From Dyadobacter sp. CY343 (lineage in GTDB: Bacteria > Bacteroidota > Bacteroidia > Cytophagales > Spirosomataceae): DNA of 64,000 bases. The notes below the pieces were generated by a model. It did not search any database. It saw nothing but the letters and a program-made list of their open reading frames with translations, and was not told where the DNA came from. A program made the translations under genes and the position numbers. Of this stretch, positions 57,435-64,000 are shown in pieces. Location: NCBI RefSeq assembly GCF_021390335.1, contig NZ_JAJUXK010000005.1, positions 310,001 through 374,000 of the forward strand, given 5' to 3'. Position 1 is the first letter of the stretch. Each line of letters opens with the position of its first letter.

Positions 57435-59795
57435 ATGCGCTTGTTGATAAATAGAAAAAGAATGAGGAGGGTGGGCTGGCAAATGGCATTCTGTGGCCTG
57501 GGTTGGGCTGCATTGCTTTTGTTTTCTTGCGGAGAAAAGGCTGCTGAACAGGAAGTTGGCTCGTTTGACGGTGAGGTGAGTTATAATTTTGATATACGGC
57601 CGATCCTGTCTGACAAATGCCTGGCCTGTCATGGGCCCGATGCCAACAAGCGGGAAGCGGGATTACGGCTGGATATTGCAGAAGATGCTTACAAGGCATT
57701 GAAGGAAAATCCCGGAATGCATGGTATCGTTCCGGGAAAACCTGCTCTTTCCGAAGTCTATTTACGGATCACGACGAGTGATACCAGCCTCCTGATGCCT
57801 CCTAAATCCTCTAACCTGCGTCTGACCGGCGAGGAAGTGGAATTGATCGGGAAATGGATCAAGCAGGGTGCGAAATATGAAAAGCACTGGGCGTTTGTCG
57901 CGCCTAAAAAATCTCAGCTGCCCAAAGTAAAGGATGAATCCTGGCCCAAAAATGAGATCGATCGTTTCATTCTTGCTATGCAGGAACGCAAAGGATTGTC
58001 TCCCAATCCCGAGGCGGATCGCGAGCGTTTGTTGAAGAGGCTAAGCCTCGACCTGACTGGTCTTCCGCCGGATATCACGATGATGGACGATTTTCTGGCA
58101 GATCAGAGCCCGAAAGCTTACGAAAAAGTAGTCGATAAGCTGCTGGCGAGTCCGGCGTACGGGGAGCGAATGGCGCTGCCGTGGCTGGATGTGGCGAGGT
58201 ATTCAGATTCGTACGGTTACCAGATGGATAATTTCCGCACGCAGTGGCCGTGGCGCGATTGGGTAATCCACGCATTTAACAAAAATATATCTTATAAGGA
58301 CTTTATTACCTGGCAGTTAGCCGGTGATCTGATACCGGGCGGTGGAAAAGAACAGCTTCTCGCAACGGGCTTCAACCGGAATCACAAGATCACCGAAGAA
58401 GGCGCGGTAGACGAAGAAGAATACCGGATCAGCTACGTGACCGACCGCAGCGACACATTTGGCAAAGCATTACTGGGCGTCACCATGGAATGCGCCCATT
58501 GCCACGACCATAAATATGACCCGGTTACGCAGAAGGAATATTTTCAGATGTTTTCATTTTTCAATAATGTGAACGAAATGCGTGCGGTATATACCGCCAT
58601 CGACCCATCGGTAGGAAAGCCCGAAGCTTACGCCAAAAAGCCGATGATGGAAATTACCGACGCAGATGCAAAGGGTATTCTTGACTTCGTAAATAAACAG
58701 GACACTGCCCGCCTGATCGTTTCGGTTATGGGGGATCTCGATTCATTACGAAAGACTTATGTATTGCAAAGAGGTATTTTTAATTCTTATGGAGAAGAAG
58801 TGCAGGCTGGCACACCCAGGTCTATCCTGCCTTTTGATCCGGAATATCCCAAGAATCGCCTCGGCCTGGCGAAGTGGCTTTTTGATAAGCGCAATCCGTT
58901 GACGGCGAGGGTGTTCGTGAATAGAATGTGGCAGGAATTTTTTGGAAGAGGTATTGTAAAAACAGTGGGCGACTTCGGTATGCAGGGCGAGCTCCCCACA
59001 CATCCTGCGCTCCTGGACTGGCTGGCTGTCGATTTTGCTGAACATAACTGGGATATGAAACGGCTCGTCAAACAAATGGTGATGTCGGCTACTTACCGGC
59101 AGTCGGTGGTAGTGAATGCGGATAAAAGAAATGCAGATCCTGAAAATATCTATCTGGCGAGGTCGCCGCGTTACCGCATTCCCGCGGAATTTGTGAAAGA
59201 TGTGGTGCTTGCCAGCAGCGGCCTGCTCAACAGGCAGATCGGCGGCCCGAGCGTAAAACCTTATCAGCCTGAGGGGCTTTGGGAAGGAGCTACCGCAGGT
59301 GGAGACGGTTTATTGTCCGTATACCGACAGGATCACGGGCCCGATTTGTACCGGCGTGGCATGTACACCTTTGTGAAACGGACGGTGCCGCCGCCATCGA
59401 TGGCGATCTTCGACGCGAGCAACAGGGATCTGTGTGAGGTTTCCCGTCAAAAAACCAATACGCCGTTACAGGCACTGGTGATGATGAATGATCCCGCCGT
59501 GTTGGAAGCGTCACGTGTGCTGGCTGCGAGGTTGTTGCAGGAAAAAAAACCGGTTGAGGATAAAATCACGAAAGCATTCAGGCAGATCGTTTGCAGGAAA
59601 CCGACAGCCAGAGAATTGGCTGTACTTGTGGAATATTATGCCGAAGAACAAAAAGCGATGACCGATGCAAAGGCCGCCAAGTCGGTGATGCTGGGCGAAT
59701 ATCCGCTTTCAAAAGTGGACAGGAAACAACTGGCTGTGCTAATGCGCGTAATATCTACGATTTATAACCTGGAAGAGGCGATTACAAAAACATGA
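57435..59795 (+). CDS. PSD1 cytochrome-c-like/DUF1549/DUF1553 lipoprotein
   Basis: 786 residues from the ATG at 57435; a TTG at 57411 or an ATG at 57462 are alternatives. Lipobox LLFSC. The planctomycete-type cytochrome domain has heme motif CLACH (about 62) in SDKCLACHGPDANKREAGL. DUF1549 follows (about 140-370; NEIDRFILAMQERKGLSPN, LPWLDVARYSDSYGYQMDN, ECAHCHDHKYDPVTQ) and DUF1553 (about 460-760; NRLGLAKWLFDKRNPLTARV, VNRMWQEFFGRGIV, QKTNTPLQALVMMNDP). At under 800 residues it is compact for the family, with little between DUF1549 and DUF1553. It is 20 nt from SusD and overlaps DUF1501 by 4 nt. Role in the family is unknown. Confidence 0.94.
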   Translation: MRLLINRKRMRRVGWQMAFCGLGWAALLLFSCGEKAAEQEVGSFDGEVSYNFDIRPILSDKCLACHGPDANKREAGLRLDIAEDAYKALKENPGMHGIVPGKPALSEVYLRITTSDTSLLMPPKSSNLRLTGEEVELIGKWIKQGAKYEKHWAFVAPKKSQLPKVKDESWPKNEIDRFILAMQERKGLSPNPEADRERLLKRLSLDLTGLPPDITMMDDFLADQSPKAYEKVVDKLLASPAYGERMALPWLDVARYSDSYGYQMDNFRTQWPWRDWVIHAFNKNISYKDFITWQLAGDLIPGGGKEQLLATGFNRNHKITEEGAVDEEEYRISYVTDRSDTFGKALLGVTMECAHCHDHKYDPVTQKEYFQMFSFFNNVNEMRAVYTAIDPSVGKPEAYAKKPMMEITDADAKGILDFVNKQDTARLIVSVMGDLDSLRKTYVLQRGIFNSYGEEVQAGTPRSILPFDPEYPKNRLGLAKWLFDKRNPLTARVFVNRMWQEFFGRGIVKTVGDFGMQGELPTHPALLDWLAVDFAEHNWDMKRLVKQMVMSATYRQSVVVNADKRNADPENIYLARSPRYRIPAEFVKDVVLASSGLLNRQIGGPSVKPYQPEGLWEGATAGGDGLLSVYRQDHGPDLYRRGMYTFVKRTVPPPSMAIFDASNRDLCEVSRQKTNTPLQALVMMNDPAVLEASRVLAARLLQEKKPVEDKITKAFRQIVCRKPTARELAVLVEYYAEEQKAMTDAKAAKSVMLGEYPLSKVDRKQLAVLMRVISTIYNLEEAITKT

Positions 59796-61258
59796 GCAAG
59801 ATGCAGAACGAAATTCTTGAACATTATCTGACTTTCAACCGGCGACGGTTCCTGTCAAAACTCAGCCTGGGAATAGGTAGTGCCGCCCTGGGCTCATTGC
59901 TGATACCTGATCTTTTCAGTAAAGATACTGCTGGTGCCGGGGCCGATTTTCCGCCTGGCATTCCCCATTTTGCTCCCAAGGCGAAACGGGTGATCTACCT
60001 CTTTCAAAACGGCGCCCCGTCGCAGCTCGAATCCTTTGATTATAAACCCAAACTGCGGGAAATGAATGGCCAGGATCTTCCCGAATCCGTGCGCGGCGGT
60101 CAGCGTCTTACCGGCTTTACTGCCACCCAGGCGTCGCTGCCGATGGTAGGTTCGTTTGTCGATTTCAAGCAATATGGCCAGTCCAGGGCGTGGATCAGTG
60201 ACCTTTTTCCGCATACGGCGAAGGTGGTCGACGATATCTGTATTATCCGGTCGATGCACACGGAAGCGATCAACCACGACCCGGCGATCACTTTTTTTCA
60301 AACAGGCGCGCAACAGGGGAACCGCCCCAGCATGGGCGCATGGCTGAGTTACGGATTGGGCAGTGAGAACAAAAACCTGCCCGCATTTACTGTTTTGATT
60401 TCGAGGGGAAAAGGGAATAGTCAGGGTGTTTATTCCAAATTATGGTCCAACGGTTTTCTCGATTCTATTCACCAGGGCGTGCAATTCAGCAAGGGTGAAA
60501 ATCCGGTGCTTTACCTCAACGATCCCGAAGGAATGGACAAGGCCGACCGCCGTCGTATGCTGGACAAACTTTCGTCCCTGAACGAAATGGCGCACGAAGA
60601 GCTCGGTGATCCGGAGATTACGAGCAAGATCAGGCAATATGAAATGGCTTACCGCATGCAGACAGCCGTGCCTGAAACGCTCGACCTCTCGAAAGAATCG
60701 GACGATATTATCAAGCTCTATGGCCCCGAATGCATGATTCCCGGCACCTTTGCGGCGAATTGTCTGCTTGCCCGAAAGTTGTCAGAAAACGGGGTAAGGT
60801 TCGTGCAGCTTTATCACCAGGGCTGGGACCAGCACGCCGACCTTCCGCGGGACATCAGCTGGCAGGCGAAAGACGTCGATCAGGCGTCGGCAGCGCTGGT
60901 AACCGACCTTAAACAGCGTGGTATGCTCGACGAAACGCTGGTGATCTGGGGCGGCGAATTCGGCCGGACCAATTTCAGCCAGGGCGCGCTTACCAAGGAC
61001 AATTACGGCCGCGACCACCATCCGCGCTGTTTCAGCATCTGGATGGCGGGCGGCGGCGTGAAGCCGGGGATCGTTTATGGTGAAACAGACGAGTTCGGGT
61101 ACAATGTGATCAAAGATCCCGTGCATGTCCACGACTTTCAGGCAACGGTCATGAACCAGCTTGGGTTGGATCACGAAAAGCTGGTTTACAAGCATTTGGG
61201 TCGCCGGTTCCGGTTGACGGATGTTTCGGGAAAGGTGATCAGGGATATTCTTTCCTGA
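59792..61258 (+). CDS. DUF1501 sulfatase-like protein with Tat signal
   Basis: 488 residues. The N-terminus has NRRRFLSKLSLGIGSAALGS, a twin-arginine-type signal. The DUF1501 fold (alkaline phosphatase/sulfatase superfamily) is shown by KRVIYLFQNGAPSQLESFDY, TEAINHDPAITFFQTGAQQG, LVIWGGEFGRTNFSQG and YGRDHHPRCFSIWMAGGGVK. The His/Asp in GRDHHP and INHDP sit where the superfamily holds metal ligands. The start overlaps the PSD1 stop by 4 nt (ATGA), the standard pairing of these two families. The substrate is not known for any close family member. Confidence 0.94.
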   Translation: MSKMQNEILEHYLTFNRRRFLSKLSLGIGSAALGSLLIPDLFSKDTAGAGADFPPGIPHFAPKAKRVIYLFQNGAPSQLESFDYKPKLREMNGQDLPESVRGGQRLTGFTATQASLPMVGSFVDFKQYGQSRAWISDLFPHTAKVVDDICIIRSMHTEAINHDPAITFFQTGAQQGNRPSMGAWLSYGLGSENKNLPAFTVLISRGKGNSQGVYSKLWSNGFLDSIHQGVQFSKGENPVLYLNDPEGMDKADRRRMLDKLSSLNEMAHEELGDPEITSKIRQYEMAYRMQTAVPETLDLSKESDDIIKLYGPECMIPGTFAANCLLARKLSENGVRFVQLYHQGWDQHADLPRDISWQAKDVDQASAALVTDLKQRGMLDETLVIWGGEFGRTNFSQGALTKDNYGRDHHPRCFSIWMAGGGVKPGIVYGETDEFGYNVIKDPVHVHDFQATVMNQLGLDHEKLVYKHLGRRFRLTDVSGKVIRDILS

Positions 61259-61276
61259 TACGCCTTTAAGAAGAAA

Positions 61277-63694
61277 CTATTCGCTCCGGAGCACGTCTAC
61301 CGGATTGCTCCTTGCTGCTTTCAATGTCTGAGAACCGATCATCAGGAATGCGATCACGAGTACTGCCAGCAGGCCGGCAAAGAGTTCGGCGATTTGTACG
61401 GGCGTATGGTACGGGAAGTTGGTGAGTACGAATTTTTCAAAAAACAGATAGGTTACCGGCAGCGCAATCAACGCCGATATCGACAGCAGGATCAGGAAGC
61501 CGCGGCTTAGTAAAAAGATAAGACTGCCTGAGCTCGCGCCCATTACTTTGCGGATACCAATTTCCTTCAACCTGGTTTCAGTAGTGAATACGACCATTCC
61601 AAACAATCCCATCGATGCAATGGAAATGGCGAGGACCGAGAGAAAACCAATGATCTTGATCATCGTGGAAAATTCGCTGTAAGCTTCTTCTATTTCCTGG
61701 TCATAAAAATTAGCCTTGAATGGATGAACACGGTCGATTTTTTTCCAGGTTGATTCAATCTTTGCCATTGTCGCCAGCATGTCGGCACTTTGAATTTTAG
61801 CATTAACAATAGCCCCGTCTTCCGGTGTCCAGAACATGAATGCGGCCGGTTCTATGAGGTTGTCGACCTTGCCATAGTGAAAGTCTTTCATCACGCCGAC
61901 GATGGTCATTTTGCGATCATTGATCCGAAAACTATTGAAAGCCACCTCTTTCCCGATCGCCTGCTCGGGGCTACCCAGGTTAAAAAGCTTCAATACCTGC
62001 TCATTGACGATCACTTCACGAGCAGCCGCGGCTGTGGTGGGCCGGGCGATAAAATTGCTGCCTGCGAGTAGCTTGTAGCCGTGCAGCGGCAGATAATTCT
62101 CGTCGACGTGATTGGTCAATACCAGCGCGGAGTCCCTGGAATCCTTGTATTTCATGTGGCCGCCCCACGCATTTCCCACGCTGGTTACGAGCAGCGACCG
62201 GGAAACTGCGCTCACTTCCGGCATTTCACTCAGCTCTTTCGAAAGGGCGTCGGGCTTATTTCCCTGCATATTAATGTTCAGGATATTTTCTGTGTTAAAA
62301 CCCAGATCGAATGCGAGGATGTTTTTATACTGTACATAACCTACGGCGGTGGTGGTGATGAAAATCAAAGTGATCGTATATTGAACCACCACCAATGCGC
62401 GCCTGAGTGTCAGGTGTTTGAAGACTTTTACTGAGGATACATTGCCCAGCGCATGGATCGCGCTCACTTTGGAAAAGAATATGGCGGGCATGAAGCCGGC
62501 GATCACACCCACTGTCACTGAAAAGAATACAAATGCTGCAACCATAGCAGGCGTGAGATCGAGCTTCACGGTGCGCTGCATTTCAGGGGCCATGCCGATC
62601 AGCTGCGGACGCAATACCAAAAATATAAAATAGGAGAGGAAAAGGGCCGCCAGCGAGATCATAATCGCCTCGGCAAAAAATTGCTGTCGGACCTGGCCTT
62701 TCTGTGCCCCGATCGCCTTGCGAAGACCAACTTCCTTGAAGCGGCGCATAGCGCGTGCGATCGAGAGATTGGTGTAATTAAAACACGCAGATAACATCAC
62801 AATAAATGCAAGCCCGCCCAGTATCCACAACACAGCTGTGGGCATATGCGGGCCCGAATTGCCGCTCATGGAGCCGGAACGCAGACTTTCCCCGACCACA
62901 ATGTCATTCAAAGGAAGCAGTTCGAGCCGGATCTTCGTTTTTTCATCGGCCAGATTTTCCTGCTTTGCTATTGCGTCAAGCTGCGGTTGAATGGAGGAAA
63001 CATCGGCTTTTTCCGGTAATAGCAGGTATACCGAATTTGAAAACATATTGGTCCAATTCTCGAAATTCTTGTCCTGCTTATTGAGCTGCCCGGCCGTGGA
63101 CAGCGATACCAGTGCTTCGAAACTAATGTGCGAAAAGAAAGGAACATCCTTCATGACACCGGTCACCTGGTAATCCAGGGTGTCAAACTTAACCGCTTTG
63201 CCGACCGCAGATTGGTTGCCAAACAACTTCTTTGCCGCTGTTTCCGTAAGCACCACCGAGTAGGGGTCACGCAGCGCGGTTTCGGGATTTCCTTCCAGCA
63301 TTGGAAAAGTGAAAATCCTGAATAGCGACGGCTGGGCCCACAATCCTTTGATAGGAAGAATATGATCGCCTACTTTCGCATCCGCCGAAAAATCGTTGCG
63401 CAGGGTAGCTACTTCTTCGACACCGGTCACTTTCTCCCGGATCAGCTTGCCAGTTTTAAGTGATGTCGATGAAAATTTTCCACCTTGTTCACCCTGAAAA
63501 CTCGCTATATTGGTAATGCGATATATCCGCTCACCGTTTTTGTGAAACCTGTCATACGAACGCAGATCAAGCACGAATGCGATCAGCAATAAACCGACCG
63601 ACATACTGATAGCAAGACCGACAATATTAATAGCAGAGAACAGTTTGTTGCGCATTAAGCTGCGTCCCGATGTTTTGAAGTAGCTTCCTATCAT
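61277..63694 (-). CDS. FtsX/MacB-like ABC transporter permease
   Basis: 805 residues. Two FtsX-type permease units: N-terminal span (NIVGLAISMSVGLLLIAFVL), periplasmic MacB-PCD domain, three spans (LWILGGLAFIVMLSACFNYT, MISLAALFLSYFIFLVL, MVAAFVFFSVTVGVIAGFM), then a second half with LVVVQYTITLIFITTTAVGY and spans near the end (IIGFLSVLAISIASMGLFGM, LIFLLSRGFLILLSISALIA, IAELFAGLLAVLVIAFLMIG). SIARAMRRFKEVGLRKAIGA and ETRLKEIGIRKVMGAS are the duplicated cytoplasmic motifs. No ATPase gene is beside it. The family in Cytophagales usually acts in export or stress signalling; substrate unknown. Confidence 0.94.
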   Translation of the reverse strand: MIGSYFKTSGRSLMRNKLFSAINIVGLAISMSVGLLLIAFVLDLRSYDRFHKNGERIYRITNIASFQGEQGGKFSSTSLKTGKLIREKVTGVEEVATLRNDFSADAKVGDHILPIKGLWAQPSLFRIFTFPMLEGNPETALRDPYSVVLTETAAKKLFGNQSAVGKAVKFDTLDYQVTGVMKDVPFFSHISFEALVSLSTAGQLNKQDKNFENWTNMFSNSVYLLLPEKADVSSIQPQLDAIAKQENLADEKTKIRLELLPLNDIVVGESLRSGSMSGNSGPHMPTAVLWILGGLAFIVMLSACFNYTNLSIARAMRRFKEVGLRKAIGAQKGQVRQQFFAEAIMISLAALFLSYFIFLVLRPQLIGMAPEMQRTVKLDLTPAMVAAFVFFSVTVGVIAGFMPAIFFSKVSAIHALGNVSSVKVFKHLTLRRALVVVQYTITLIFITTTAVGYVQYKNILAFDLGFNTENILNINMQGNKPDALSKELSEMPEVSAVSRSLLVTSVGNAWGGHMKYKDSRDSALVLTNHVDENYLPLHGYKLLAGSNFIARPTTAAAAREVIVNEQVLKLFNLGSPEQAIGKEVAFNSFRINDRKMTIVGVMKDFHYGKVDNLIEPAAFMFWTPEDGAIVNAKIQSADMLATMAKIESTWKKIDRVHPFKANFYDQEIEEAYSEFSTMIKIIGFLSVLAISIASMGLFGMVVFTTETRLKEIGIRKVMGASSGSLIFLLSRGFLILLSISALIALPVTYLFFEKFVLTNFPYHTPVQIAELFAGLLAVLVIAFLMIGSQTLKAARSNPVDVLRSE

Positions 63695-64000
63695 GGTTCA
63701 GTCTGAGATATTTCCAACGACTTTTCGAAACTTTCGTGCCTTTGTTGCAAGCTACTGACGTTCAATAAGTTGATTTGTTCTTTTTTACGACTGTTGTTCG
63801 AAAATGGACAATTCTTACTTTTAATCGCACATCTTGTAGAAGGACCGGGTTTCAGGTTAAGCAGGCATAATATTTTATCCGGTATCGTTGGATTATAACC
63901 GAAATGAAAAATGTTTAGCGTTTCTCCTCATCAAAAAACAACCGGCCCTGCCGTATTAAGTTCGAATTGTCTCCTGATTATCAATAGGTTTTGCCAACGT
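63695..64000. other. Gene-free right edge, upstream of permease
   Basis: About 306 nt with no convincing coding frame on either strand. It probably holds the leftward permease promoter. An 11-bp palindrome CGAAACTTTCG (63726-63736) lies 32 nt from the start codon. Nothing else of note is visible and the region continues past the window. Confidence 0.5.

Noticed and set aside
63726-63755. Sigma-54-like promoter (minus strand, GGCACG then TTTC) upstream of the permease
   Set aside because: The -12 element lacks the essential GC (TTTC instead of TTGC), and no sigma-54 activator is in the window.
63695-64000. Small gene at the right edge
   Set aside because: No frame with a plausible start, length and codon pattern on either strand.

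Overview
The window reads as chromosomal DNA of a Bacteroidota member of the Cytophagales, most like Dyadobacter or Spirosoma. The lineage call rests on two ECF sigma/FecR/SusC loci, a SusC-SusD pair with STN and carboxypeptidase-regulatory domains, a propeller-type hybrid histidine kinase, a PSD1/DUF1501 gene pair, and -7 elements of the TAnnTTTG type. No rRNA, tRNA, CRISPR array, insertion sequence or phage gene was seen. Genus-level placement is inference.

Left part (1-12.9 kb). A leftward ECF sigma, FecR and SusC operon runs off the left edge. Its sigma-FecR gap carries a 54-nt purine run with G-quadruplex potential. Upstream lie a repeat-bearing serine hydrolase, a barrel protein, a lipoprotein and a secreted protein. 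A TPR histidine kinase and LytTR regulator pair reads rightward, followed by a heparinase II/III-like lipoprotein and a GyrI-like domain protein.

Signalling core (12.9-27.9 kb). A DUF808 membrane protein is followed by an OmpR-type regulator and an Hpt protein. They end tail-to-tail against a 1874-residue kinase-like/AAA/GAF/hybrid histidine kinase, so all parts of a phosphorelay sit together. Next come a styrene-monooxygenase-like flavoenzyme and a methyltransferase resembling the PhcB signal-synthesis group, then a 1298-residue propeller hybrid kinase without a DNA-binding output, and a single-domain receiver.

Middle (27.9-43.1 kb). An SGNH-like lipoprotein has lost both catalytic Ser and His, and a PA2169-type four-helix protein ends at a clear terminator. 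A metal-related block follows: a Cys-rich small protein, a siderophore-type TonB receptor, a PepSY protein, an OmpR/HK pair, a TolC/adaptor/RND efflux system, and a Wzi-like barrel that overlaps the RND gene.

Stress/redox block (43.1-50.4 kb, leftward). A FixL-like PAS kinase without the heme histidine and a receiver-CRP/FNR fusion precede a lone D-lactate-dehydrogenase catalytic domain, a DUF2256 protein, a photolyase of the FeS-BCP type without the usual C-terminal cysteines, and DUF4174. An AraC regulator, a membrane-anchored extracellular protein and a DUF2147 protein lie upstream.

Right part (50.5-64 kb). A second ECF sigma/FecR/SusC/SusD operon continues without a break into a PSD1 cytochrome/DUF1549/DUF1553 protein and a Tat-type DUF1501 protein. 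A leftward FtsX/MacB-like permease closes the window. Five histidine kinases and five receiver-containing regulators in 64 kb make this a signalling-rich region.
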